Shown piece by piece: positions 11,274-20,993 of a DNA stretch of 64,000 bases; position 1 is the stretch's first letter; each line of letters opens with the position of its first letter. The stretch comes from Paraphoma chrysanthemicola. Taxonomy: Eukaryota > Ascomycota > Dothideomycetes > Pleosporales > Phaeosphaeriaceae. The stretch spans positions 1,364,001-1,428,000 of the forward strand of contig JAGMWG010000012.1 in NCBI GenBank assembly GCA_020744225.1, in the 5' to 3' direction. A model generated the notes under the pieces. That model did not search any database, was not told the DNA's origin, and worked only from the letters and a program-made list of their open reading frames with translations. The position numbers and the translations under genes were made by a program.

Positions 11274-12281
11274 ATGGCTACAATGCTGGGCTGGCTCTTC
11301 CAGGCGGCCTCTGGGCCCATGGAAAAGAACCTCACACAACCCGCCTCTGGCATTCCCAGGCCCAAGTTCAAAGACACTGAGATACTCGTCCAGAACTTTT
11401 CTGCCGGACTCAATGCCATCGACTACAAAGTCCTCGAACTTGGGTTCATAACAAACCTCGTCTTCAAGTCTATCACTCCCGGCGCTGACCTCTGTGGCCG
11501 CGTCGTCGAAATCGGAAGTAAAGTAACTGGCTATAACATCGATGATGTAGTATATGGCTGTCTCCCTCCCGCACAAACAAATGGAACTCTCGCACACTTC
11601 GTCCCAGTGCCTGCCAGCGCCGTCGCACTCGTTCCCAAAGGCCTGAACCCAGACGACATGGTCGCTGTCGGCACCGTCGGTATGACCACGTACGCCGCGC
11701 TCAAACCATACGTCCACCCTGGCACCAAAGTCTTCATAAACGGCGGCTCCGGAGGTACAGGTGTCATGGCGATTCAAATCGCGAAAATCCTGGGCGCGGA
11801 AGTAACAGCCTCATCATCCGCCTCGAATCTCGCGTTCTGTAAAGAGTTAGGCGCGGATACAGTACTGGACTACACGTCTGCCCCAATCGCACAACAACTC
11901 AAAGACTCGGGCGTGGTGTTTGACTTGGTAGTCGATAATATCGGTGCTCCAGCAAACCTCTATCGAACATCAACACCGTTCCTCCGTCCAGAGGGTAAAT
12001 ATGTGCAAATTGGCCTCAGCACTTCCCTCTCCGGATTCAAGCAATTCATCACGAACAAATTAACCAGTCTCTTCGCCTGGGGGAACCGGGAGTGGATATT
12101 CGTCGACGCGTCAAAGGGGCAGCATGAGGCATTTGTGCAGTTGGCGGAGTGGTTGGTGGAAGGTAAATTGAGGGCCGTGATAGATTCGACGTTTGAGTTT
12201 TCAGAGGTCCCGAAGGCGTATGAGAGGTTGAAGACAGGAAGAGCGAAGGGGAAGGTGGTGGTGCATGTTCAGGAGCAATAA
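11274..12281 (+). CDS. Quinone-oxidoreductase-type MDR enzyme (NADPH-dependent)
   Basis: Intronless. The proposed start at 11274 gives 335 aa beginning MATMLGWLFQAASGPMEKNL, which aligns with the usual family N-terminus. An in-frame ATG 39 codons upstream (11157) extends the frame but adds atypical sequence. The GroES-like domain occupies about residues 25-140 with NPxDYK-like 'NAIDYK' and 'PGADLCGRVVEIG'. The Rossmann domain starts with INGGSGGTGVMAIQIAK (about residue 150), the NADPH loop of zinc-independent quinone/enoyl reductases. Zinc-ligand cysteines of true alcohol dehydrogenases are absent. 'VFDLVVDNIG' and a C-terminal 'GRAKGKVVV' also fit. The predicted role is NADPH-dependent reduction of an alpha,beta-unsaturated carbonyl or quinone. 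The substrate is unknown. Confidence 0.85.
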   Translation: MATMLGWLFQAASGPMEKNLTQPASGIPRPKFKDTEILVQNFSAGLNAIDYKVLELGFITNLVFKSITPGADLCGRVVEIGSKVTGYNIDDVVYGCLPPAQTNGTLAHFVPVPASAVALVPKGLNPDDMVAVGTVGMTTYAALKPYVHPGTKVFINGGSGGTGVMAIQIAKILGAEVTASSSASNLAFCKELGADTVLDYTSAPIAQQLKDSGVVFDLVVDNIGAPANLYRTSTPFLRPEGKYVQIGLSTSLSGFKQFITNKLTSLFAWGNREWIFVDASKGQHEAFVQLAEWLVEGKLRAVIDSTFEFSEVPKAYERLKTGRAKGKVVVHVQEQ

Positions 12282-12478
12282 AAAGGTTGAAAAAGAACTA
12301 AGCGTTGGAGTATTATTTTGTTTCGCTAGCATATAGGGTCTATAATAGAGAGGATTTCAGAAGTATTAGACACAATATAGGGTGTAAAGAATATATTATG
12401 TATTAGGTTACATATATGAGCTATGTACAAGAATTTGTAACTTTCGTTCCTCAACCGCGATATATGCCGGACGATTCA

Positions 12479-15400
12479 CTAATCCGTACACTGAGCCGCT
12501 CCCTTGGACGTCTTGGTGGTAAACTGCACTACAGTAGATGTCACCTTCAGCACTACAGTTTTCGTGCTCGGCGCTGCTGTCACTGTGTGTGTCGCAACGC
12601 CTCCGCCCAACGTGACAGTTTCATACTCCGTGCTCGTGCTCACAGGCAGCGTTGTCCTGATGGTAGACGTCACATCAGCCGATCTCGTGATGTACACCGT
12701 TTGCTGGTCGGCAACGATTGTCTGAGTGGTAGTTCTTGTCTTGAAGCTGCTGACGGTGACGGCATCCGCAGTGAAAGTGGAAAGAACTTCTCTTGTTGCA
12801 TAGCTGGTCGAGTAGATTGTGCTTGTAGACTGCTTGAGGGTGGTGGTCTTGCCGATCTGTGATGTTGACGTGATTGTGGTGTAAATTGTGGCTCCGGCTT
12901 GCGCCGCAGTACGCGTGGCCACGACCGATGTTATTGTCACAGTGGTTGTGCTGCCTTCGAGAGTTGTGGTTTTTGTTGCCCCGACGGAAGTTTGCGTCAC
13001 GTATGAGGTCGAACCGAGCTGTGTCGCGGTGAGAGTCTTCACATAGCTTGTCAGAGTCGTGCTCATGGTGAGAGTGGTAGTGCTTGCGACAGCTCGAGGG
13101 ATGATCGCGCCGCGACGAACCATGCGTTGCGCAGAGTCTGTTGGTATACAAGTCGCCGTAATGGTGGATTTTCTAGTGGTTACTTTGGACGACGTGGATG
13201 TGACTGACACAGAGCTCTTTGCTTTCACGGTACTAGTTTTTGTGCTTCTGGGCGCCAGCGAGATGGTGCTTCGAATTGTGGTCGAAGATCCTTTTGGCGT
13301 GATCGAGCTGGTGATGAAAACCGTAGAGCCCTCACTCTGGGTCAATGTAACAGCCCTCGGGCTTGATGTGGAAAGCAGGGTCAAAGTCGTAGTGCCTTCA
13401 ATGGTTTTTGTGGAACCAGCTCTCGTCGTAACTCCAAATTGCGTTGAAGTTGCCTTGACAATGCTGGTAGTGGTCGCTGCAGCGGGTGAGATCGTGCGAC
13501 CATTGTCCTGGGTGATGAAATGTGTGGATGTGGATACTACATCAGGAGACGTGATTGAAGTCGTAAATGTAGCCTTTTGCGTACTCGTCCTTGTGACGTC
13601 CGGCTCAGAAATTGTGCTGGTCAGCGTGAGCTTGACAAAGGCGGTAGAAGTAACATCAGGTGCAATATACAAAGTGCTTGCTGTCAGCTTCGCAGTCAGA
13701 GTCTTAGTGGTGTATGCCGTGGCTAGAGGCAAGCTACTCGCAATGCTGCTGGACAACGAGACCAGAATAGACGAGCTGCCGGACGAAGTGCGAGATAATG
13801 TCGCGCTGGCGGTAGATGATTTGATGGAAGATGACGCGGAGCTGCATGTTTGCGCCGAACCAATACCAACCGTGAAAGGCTGCGTATCAACATGTCTGAA
13901 GTCGATGAAGCTTGTCGAGCCGAAGAAATTGCCCAGCTGATACTGGACCACGTCCGTGTCCGAGAGCTGCTGCGAAAAGCTGGCGCGACCACAGACGCTC
14001 GCTCCAGGCCCATAGTTGTGATACTCTCCATATTGGACGCCGCTCGTCTGCGGCGATGATTTGCTCCATGGGTTCCAACCTGCCGCGCTGATTATAGAGT
14101 CGAAGTAGCAATTCACGTATGCGACCCGCGAAAAGCTGTTCCAAGGTCGGCCGAGCCCGACATTGGTGAAGGGTCCAGTTCCGGGGGCAGGTTTAAGGGT
14201 ACATTGATCAAACACGAAACCAGCGCTTGTGGTATTGGCTGCACGCTTAGAAGCCGTGATGCTGATGCCGTCCTCATTTGGAGCAATAGTGGACTCCAAG
14301 AAGTATCCAGACCCGGTGCCGTAGATGAAGTCGACATTTCCCTCGATATATGTCTTAAATGTGAACAAATTGCCTGAGACACTAAGTGTGTCTTGGTTAC
14401 CATAGATTTGGCAACCATAAAGGGCCGCAAACTTGCTACTTTGAACAGCGAAGCCGAGTGAAGCGATATCTTGCTGTGTCCCATTGTTGTTCCTGAAGTT
14501 GATGTTGAACGCGTGGAAATAGTTGCCTTTAGCGTATACAGTAGCGCCATCGGTGTTGCTGCCCGTGGTGGCCTGCGTGTCACTACCGCGACTGAATTGG
14601 ATCGTCACCTGGTTCTTGGAGTAGTCATCCGTCGCACTCGAGTAGCCTTGAAAAATGGTGTGGCCGGACTTGTTGAGAATCAACTGCTCGGTGTAAACAC
14701 CAGGGTAGATGAAAACGGTGGCATTCGTCTTGCTTGAGGTTGGTGCAGCATCGAGTGCAGCTTGGATCGTATCAAAGGTGGTGACACCGCCAATTGGGCT
14801 CTTGGAAACGATCAGAGCACCCGTTGGTGGCGCTGTGCCATTGAAGACGGAAGTTCCATTGACAGTAATGTTTGTTGGGGCCGGGACGATGACTGCAGGC
14901 TGTGGGGTAACAATGGAGTTCCAAAATGTCATGTCAATCCACTCGGTTGAAGCCATTACAGCCGACAATGGGTAGGTATCGGAAGTGAGCAATGTGGCGT
15001 TACCAAAAGACTGGCGCGCAGCGACATTGTTCTCCCAATTGGACGGGCCGACATTGTTATACTCGGCAAATGTGATGTAGTCCGTGCGTGGATCCGTGGC
15101 CGACCATATCTTCCAGCCAACTGGGATGATGGTGCTATCAATGTAGGAATTTTTGATAACAACTAGCGCATATTGAGAATATGGCCGACCCAGGTAGACC
15201 TTGTTCGTGAGGTCGACAGCGGCATTGGGCGCCGCAGTGAAAAGACACTGATCGAATATGTAACCACCAATAGCCGTTGACGATGACCGGCTGTGCGCAG
15301 TAATGGCTGACGATGCACGCTTAGCACCGAGTGTGCAACCCTTGAAGTAGGCCTTCGAGTAACCCCAGATGAAATCAATGGCACCCCCGATGTAGCAAGA

Positions 15401-18400
15401 CTCATAGTATTGGTAGCCGTCTCTGGCACCCGTGAGCAAGGTGTCCTGCCAACCATCGAACGAGCAGCCGTAGAATCCGATGTCCTTTCCATAGATTGAA
15501 CCGGCAAGGGTAACATAATTCGGCGTAGCTCCATCCAGGTTGTCGGTATTGATCATGTTGATGTTGTACAAGCTGATGCGGTTGGAGGCCGTCGCAAACG
15601 TAGCAGTCTCTGCATTCGAGTGTCCAGCCGGTAGGGGAGATATCGAGAGGCCGCGAGAATAAGTGATAGTGACGGTGTTGTCCTTATAGGACTGGCCAGG
15701 CTTGCCACTCGTGTATCCGATGATGCGAACAGCGCCAGGACGATTAACGGTGGGGACTTGCTCATTGTAGGAACCAGAGTACATGAAGATAGTTTGATTG
15801 GTGGAATCATTGGGAAGGGACGCCAGAGCGGCCGTGAGGCTGCTGAAACTTGCATTATGAGCTCCATCGATGGAAACGATGACAGAGCCAAAAGGTGGAG
15901 CGCTGCCACTATCTGGGTGAGCATTGATTGTAGCCGTGGTTTGTGGGGCCGTGGTCGTGCCGTTGGTAGGAACTGTCGACGTTCCATTAGTTGCACCAGG
16001 CGTTGTGGTGTTTGTGGATGGGGATGTTGAGACCGGGCCGGTGAGGCTGTAAGATGGCATCGCATTATAGGCAACCATATCCAACCATGAGGTGTCGCCG
16101 ATCCAAGCTGTAAGCTCGTACTTGGAAGCCTGTTCGGCGGTCAACTTGGTTGCAAAGCTAGCGCGTTGGGTCGACGCTTGCCACGATCCCGGACCGATGT
16201 TGTTATACTCTCCGAACAAGACATCAGATGTCTGGGGGTTACTCGTAGACCACACTGACCAACCAGCATCTTTGATATGCTTGTCAATGTAGGAGTTCAT
16301 AAAGACCGCGATTGAAAACTGCGAATATGGACGACCTAAAAAGCTCGAACCAAACGTACTGCCATATGCGGGGCTGTAGGTTACCATGCAGGAGTCGAAT
16401 ACGTACCCGCCAACGGTGTCAGCGGTTGCGCGAGACTGAGCTGCAATCGTTGAACCCGGAGTATTGGATACAAGCATACATTGGTAAAAGTATGCCGTAG
16501 AGAAACCCCAGACAAAGTCGACACTTCCTTCAACATAGCAGTTGCTGAAGACTTGCGTGCCCTTATTTGCAAGAAGAGTGTCTTGGAAGCCAATAAATGA
16601 GCAACCATAGGCAGCCATGTTCGCTCCATAGAAATCGGCGGCCAGAGCAGCGGTGTTGTAAGTCTGAGGATACGTGTTGACGAAGTCGATGTTGTAAACG
16701 GCAAGGCCCGAATTGTCGCTAGTTTTCTTGGAATAGATGACCGGCGTTTGCTCGTTCTGGCCAAGGTTCGTTAACCGTCCACTTGAGAACTCGATGCGAA
16801 CCTCGTTCTTAGTGTAATCTTTGGTGAACTCGGTCGCGCCGATCAATGTCACCTTTCCTTTGCGTGTGATGGATATTTGTTCAACATACGTTCCGGCACC
16901 GATCTGGATAGTGTATGGCTTGCTATCGTTGGGCAATGCGCTGATGGCCGATGTCACGCTGCTATATTCGCAAGGTCCAGGAGTCTTAGACACCACAAGC
17001 GTACCAGATGGTGCTACAACGGAGCACGAGGAGGCAGCAATAGTGCTGATCGTTGCTGAGGCGGACAATGTTGAGCTCAAGGAGATCGTGGAATTTGTCA
17101 GACCAATGGACGTGGATGAGACCGAGCTTGAAGCAGCCGAAGATGAGTCACTTGCACTGGATGTCGCATCGGGTAACGTTGCGGCAGATGCACTCGCGGA
17201 GGATGAGATCGCGGAGGATGAGATCGCTGAGGATGAGGTCGCTGAGGATGAGATCGAGGAGGATGATACGCCGACTGAGCTGGCCGAGCTAGAGACTGAC
17301 GAAGGAATAGTAGAAGAGACAGCCGATGCGGCCGATGCCAACTGGGCTGCATCCGAGCTTTGCAGTTCAGACAAGACGCTTTGATCGATCCAGCCAAGAG
17401 ACGTACTCCCATATGGGGAAAAGGCATTTCCATATATCCTTTCGATGGTGTACTGCGAGACTTGATCAGCGGTAAGCGGAACACTGTACTTTCGGGTAGC
17501 GGGGTTCTTTGCGTAGGACCCAGCGCCAGTTGTGAGAAATTCGCCGTAGAAAGAAGAGACAACGCCAGCCTGGGGATGTACGCCAGCTGGAGCAATCAGA
17601 CCTCCGAGAACCGTGTTCCTGTATATTGCGACCGCTCCTGCGCCATTGGGCGCGGCCAGGAAAACACCCGAGGTAGTGTAGCCGGATTTCTGTTGGATCG
17701 TACTGCTGTCAATTACCACGGTCGAATTCGAAAAGATACCTCCGACCGTGGCGCCCTTGCTAAAGACGACACTGCCGCCGGTAGTCAGAGGTACGATGGT
17801 TGAGCCGTAGATATAGAGAGTAGGAAAGTTGTAAAATAGCTTGTCTGCGCCTTCGATGTATGAGTTGGCAAAGAAGCCGAGCCCATATCCGGCCGAAATG
17901 GGGGTAATTCCCGAGGATATGATGGAGCATCCATAGAAGGCGATATTGCTGCCTCTCAGAGCGACGACCACTGTTGCGGCCGAGGCCGAAGCTGCGTTCG
18001 TGTTGATGAAATTGAGGTTTCGTAGGCTGACGCCTTTCGAATTGCTCGAACCAATCGTCAGGGCTGCACTGGGAACGGCGATAGTGACTTGATTCTGCGA
18101 CCAGTCGGCGGCGGGCGAAGCAGTTGCTCCCACGATCGTGACTGTAGCGGTGCCGGGCACAGTGACAGCTTCCGAGTAGGTTCCAGGAAGAACTGTGATG
18201 GAGGCGATGCCGCTATTCTGGGCTGCGAGGATGGCGGCATTGATTGCTGTGAATTGTCCAGAGCCATCTGCTGCAACAGTGATGGCTGATCTTGGGCCAC
18301 TTGAAGTTGCTGAGGAGTCCACAGACGGCGTAGAAGAACTAGTAGGAACTACTGATGATATTGTCGCATTACCAGAGTCGACTTGTGCCACGGCGAGCCC

Positions 18401-18430
18401 CAACAGGGTCGCAACAATGAGAAGCCGCAT
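12479..18430 (-). CDS. Secreted four-module pectin methylesterase with Ser/Thr-rich tail
   Basis: A single 1,983-aa frame without introns. It has a signal peptide (MRLLIVATLLGLAVA) and then four right-handed beta-helix pectinesterase (CE8, PF01095-like) modules at about residues 48-350, 475-790, 845-1172 and 1203-1515. Modules 2-4 keep the catalytic set: QDTL (Asp617, 996, 1347), VDF[VI]WG-type (Asp638, 1019, 1367) and LGRP (Arg700, 1082, 1428). Module 1 has lost all three motifs and is probably non-catalytic. A Ser-rich linker (about 360-470) and Thr/Asn-rich linkers (about 797-845) separate modules. Residues about 1525-1983 are a Ser/Thr/Val-rich repetitive tail, likely O-glycosylated and perhaps wall-associated. 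No GPI signal is obvious. Ordinary fungal PMEs are about 320-400 aa with one module. The predicted role is de-esterification of plant homogalacturonan outside the cell. Confidence 0.9.
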   Translation of the reverse strand: MRLLIVATLLGLAVAQVDSGNATISSVVPTSSSTPSVDSSATSSGPRSAITVAADGSGQFTAINAAILAAQNSGIASITVLPGTYSEAVTVPGTATVTIVGATASPAADWSQNQVTIAVPSAALTIGSSNSKGVSLRNLNFINTNAASASAATVVVALRGSNIAFYGCSIISSGITPISAGYGLGFFANSYIEGADKLFYNFPTLYIYGSTIVPLTTGGSVVFSKGATVGGIFSNSTVVIDSSTIQQKSGYTTSGVFLAAPNGAGAVAIYRNTVLGGLIAPAGVHPQAGVVSSFYGEFLTTGAGSYAKNPATRKYSVPLTADQVSQYTIERIYGNAFSPYGSTSLGWIDQSVLSELQSSDAAQLASAASAVSSTIPSSVSSSASSVGVSSSSISSSATSSSAISSSAISSSASASAATLPDATSSASDSSSAASSSVSSTSIGLTNSTISLSSTLSASATISTIAASSCSVVAPSGTLVVSKTPGPCEYSSVTSAISALPNDSKPYTIQIGAGTYVEQISITRKGKVTLIGATEFTKDYTKNEVRIEFSSGRLTNLGQNEQTPVIYSKKTSDNSGLAVYNIDFVNTYPQTYNTAALAADFYGANMAAYGCSFIGFQDTLLANKGTQVFSNCYVEGSVDFVWGFSTAYFYQCMLVSNTPGSTIAAQSRATADTVGGYVFDSCMVTYSPAYGSTFGSSFLGRPYSQFSIAVFMNSYIDKHIKDAGWSVWSTSNPQTSDVLFGEYNNIGPGSWQASTQRASFATKLTAEQASKYELTAWIGDTSWLDMVAYNAMPSYSLTGPVSTSPSTNTTTPGATNGTSTVPTNGTTTAPQTTATINAHPDSGSAPPFGSVIVSIDGAHNASFSSLTAALASLPNDSTNQTIFMYSGSYNEQVPTVNRPGAVRIIGYTSGKPGQSYKDNTVTITYSRGLSISPLPAGHSNAETATFATASNRISLYNINMINTDNLDGATPNYVTLAGSIYGKDIGFYGCSFDGWQDTLLTGARDGYQYYESCYIGGAIDFIWGYSKAYFKGCTLGAKRASSAITAHSRSSSTAIGGYIFDQCLFTAAPNAAVDLTNKVYLGRPYSQYALVVIKNSYIDSTIIPVGWKIWSATDPRTDYITFAEYNNVGPSNWENNVAARQSFGNATLLTSDTYPLSAVMASTEWIDMTFWNSIVTPQPAVIVPAPTNITVNGTSVFNGTAPPTGALIVSKSPIGGVTTFDTIQAALDAAPTSSKTNATVFIYPGVYTEQLILNKSGHTIFQGYSSATDDYSKNQVTIQFSRGSDTQATTGSNTDGATVYAKGNYFHAFNINFRNNNGTQQDIASLGFAVQSSKFAALYGCQIYGNQDTLSVSGNLFTFKTYIEGNVDFIYGTGSGYFLESTIAPNEDGISITASKRAANTTSAGFVFDQCTLKPAPGTGPFTNVGLGRPWNSFSRVAYVNCYFDSIISAAGWNPWSKSSPQTSGVQYGEYHNYGPGASVCGRASFSQQLSDTDVVQYQLGNFFGSTSFIDFRHVDTQPFTVGIGSAQTCSSASSSIKSSTASATLSRTSSGSSSILVSLSSSIASSLPLATAYTTKTLTAKLTASTLYIAPDVTSTAFVKLTLTSTISEPDVTRTSTQKATFTTSITSPDVVSTSTHFITQDNGRTISPAAATTTSIVKATSTQFGVTTRAGSTKTIEGTTTLTLLSTSSPRAVTLTQSEGSTVFITSSITPKGSSTTIRSTISLAPRSTKTSTVKAKSSVSVTSTSSKVTTRKSTITATCIPTDSAQRMVRRGAIIPRAVASTTTLTMSTTLTSYVKTLTATQLGSTSYVTQTSVGATKTTTLEGSTTTVTITSVVATRTAAQAGATIYTTITSTSQIGKTTTLKQSTSTIYSTSYATREVLSTFTADAVTVSSFKTRTTTQTIVADQQTVYITRSADVTSTIRTTLPVSTSTEYETVTLGGGVATHTVTAAPSTKTVVLKVTSTVVQFTTKTSKGAAQCTD

Positions 18431-20490
18431 AATGAAGGGCGATCTTCACAGTGGTTGGCAGAAGGAACAACAAGACGGCGCGGCGACGGTTGATCAACAC
18501 CTGGGCATGATGATCGTCCCCAGGATACTTATGGGCCGTGGTCTGGATTCTGCATTTCCGGGATCGCGTAGGGTGGGCATGACTCCGCCCCATGGGAGCA
18601 TGCTACTCTGCTAAAACCGTCTTGATGGATTTACCATTTTGGGGTATCTGGCGCTATTGAAACTGACTTGGGGGAACAGCTAGGGTAGGTATTAACGCCG
18701 TGGCTGGACTTACAAGGAACTGTGTAAGGTATTCCATAGATGACAGTGGTGTGATACAGCGAGCGCCAACTGTCGCCAAGGTGTACGCAGGTCGCTATCA
18801 TACTGGTCGTCACCAAGCGAAAGCCAAGCGATGCTCTACTTTCACACTATACGCCATGATAAACGTGAAAGTCTTGGGACTGCTGACGTTGATAGTCCTC
18901 GAATCAGCCGATGTGATGAACGTGAAAGCTAAATGAAGTTTACTACAATGAAATGCATCGAGTCCATGATCATCCCAGAGTAGCAAAGTACGTGTTCATG
19001 CACGAGTAAGCTTGCCGAATACTCCTGCTGTAAATGCTTGAAGTGGGTGATCCAGCACCTTTTGGCAACCGAATGTATACTAGTTCGTTAACTCCAAGAC
19101 TCGAGACTTTTAGGTATCGATGATTCTGCAAGTTCATCTCGTTTTGTGGTCTGCATGACCAGCTCCAAGACATTGGCGAGATTGGTCAGGCATGAGGCCA
19201 AAGGCTCTCGCGCTGCGGGTACCTGGATGGTGGCAGCGCGAGCATCTAGATAGCTCGGCACTCCCGGTGTTCTGGATGCCGGGGATTCCACGTGTCTGGA
19301 CACGCGAGACCTGGCGGACGGGATTGACATTGATAAGCTAGTCCCTGGCGTTCGATCATACCCAGTTCACTTAGCTCGATCCAGGGGCAAGCAACGTGTA
19401 GGGGCGTTACTGCGGCGGCATGGTGGGTTCTTCCTCCAATGAGTCGCGAGAATTGGAGAGGGTAAGAAAATTTGATCGTAGTTGCAAACGCCAGAGGGAC
19501 TGCCGCGAGCTAGCACTAGCGATAACGATTCCGCTCGCGCGGCCGTCAGGCCGAGTTGAGGTTGGCCTTGTTGGGTACAAGCTGCTAAGTGGACCGTGCA
19601 ATCACAAACGCGTTGCCTCGTGATGGAAAAACCTTCGTCTCGATGGCCGCTGAGGGGTATTCGGAGGCATCACGGTCGGCGATGGAAGACGTGCGATAAG
19701 GCTGTGGCTGGCGCAGTGCACAAATCCGGTGCGTCAAACCTCGGCTCCAGCCTAACTAAGTTAGCGCGGTGCTGCGCAATCTTGTCAGGCACAACCCACC
19801 TCAGTCCCTTGCCCTCGAGTAGCGTCCACGGGTTCAGATATACCGCACGCGATAGCCGAATGAACGCCAACAGGGCGGTCATGCTCTAATGGTACACGTT
19901 GTAAGCCCATTAGCTTGACTTCCCTTCGCGCGTTCCCTGTCCTGACCTACCCTCAGGCTCGGACGCGCCGACCTCGAAGCCCTGGCGAGCTAGTAGCTTT
20001 GCTCAAGGCGCTCACGATGCCAATAAACAACGTCAGGGGACCCTACAAGCATGCGCCTCCGGGTAAACACTCTTTTGCACTGTCCGAGCTCGCGTTCAAA
20101 TGGCAATGACGAGAAGAAATGCAAACTCGTTATGTATGCTCAACAGCATGGCTGTCTATTGCAATAGTAAGTTTCTTCAACCTCCATAATCCAACACTAC
20201 AACCAATTGTGGTCGTTGCTGCACTCAAGCTCGTAGAGGACCTCGTGATGTAACTAGGTCGAACTTTCTACTTTCATGTTAGTGGGTGCGGGAGCTAACG
20301 TGACGCTATGCTTCTGACAGCTCGCACGTCCTCGTTGGGCCGCCGAAGTCGCCAATACGCGTCATGACAGTGATTGAATAAATAGACTCGCAGGACTGTT
20401 CTGGCAGCAGAAGCACAAGACGTAGGATAAGTTCGATTGGCTACAAGGCCGAAACACGTGGCGCTACTGTTTCGGCCGTATTTTCTTGCA
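18431..20490. other. Long intergenic region upstream of the pectinesterase
   Basis: The first several hundred bases should hold the pectinesterase promoter. The remainder contains only short frames on both strands without recognisable domains. No transposon termini or RNA genes were seen. Confidence 0.4.
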
Positions 20491-20970
20491 TCAAAATCGC
20501 GCATGTCTTTTGTCATTGATAAAGGACTGCTGCCACGGAGCTTGGCCATTTCATTCAGCCAGCTCGGCGTAAATATTCTCGTGGGCTTCTCCACTAATAG
20601 CGGGATCTGTTGGCAACCCAACCTCTTTGCGCTTTTCGGCGTAGTCAAAGCTGAACACCGTTAGTAATGACCAGCTTCGAGGAGCATATTCCGCCGCTGC
20701 TGACTGGAGTTTCATGGGCCGACGCCGACTTTCCAACGCCGCCACTCATCAAAGGTCCGATGATGGTGCCTGTATTTTGAATGATGCCAGCGCAAATGAA
20801 AGTGCTCGAAGAAGATTGTGGGAATTTAGCAAGAGCAAGAGCAGCTTGTTGCGCTGCTGCAAAGATTTCTACAGTGTCAATGTTCAAATTAGGTGTAACT
20901 TCTACGAGAGAGAATACAATATACATCACTACAAGAGAACGCAGTTCATTTACTCCCCTCAGATTGCAAA
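20491..20970 (-). pseudogene. 3' remnant of a short-chain dehydrogenase gene
   Basis: Read on the minus strand the relic gives FAAAQQAALALAKFPQSS, STFICAGIIQNTGTI and GVGKSASAH. After a frame change it continues QSAAAEYAP, FDYAEKRKEVG and GEAHENIYAELAE, then an in-frame TGA, then QAPWQQSF...ARF and a stop. This order (AAQQA, TFIYTGN, GxGKSAxAH, QxAA.xY, YAxERKxxG, GEAHxxxYxELxE, PWQQxFV) is the C-terminal half of a fungal SDR subgroup. Lesions are a one-base shift near 20730, a premature stop, and an intron relic retaining only a tactaac branch point and ttcag. The N-terminal Rossmann half is missing because the diterpene synthase ends 24 bases upstream. It was probably a tailoring gene of the neighbouring cluster that has decayed. 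The assignment rests on remembered family motifs. Confidence 0.6.
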
Positions 20971-20993
20971 CAGCTAGAGTTGGCTTCTTCCAC

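Noticed and set aside
11271..11777. Minus-strand frame opposite the MDR oxidoreductase
   Set aside because: It is antisense to a gene with clear GroES-like and Rossmann motifs, and its own sequence has no recognisable pattern.
13059..13940. Plus-strand frame of 293 codons inside the pectinesterase gene
   Set aside because: It is antisense to the Ser/Thr-rich tail. Repetitive Thr/Ser/Val codons on one strand create long open frames on the other.
17180..17270. Tandem gaggatgagatcgc-like repeats
   Set aside because: They are coding repeats (Ser-rich linker between pectinesterase modules 1 and 2), not an independent repeat element.
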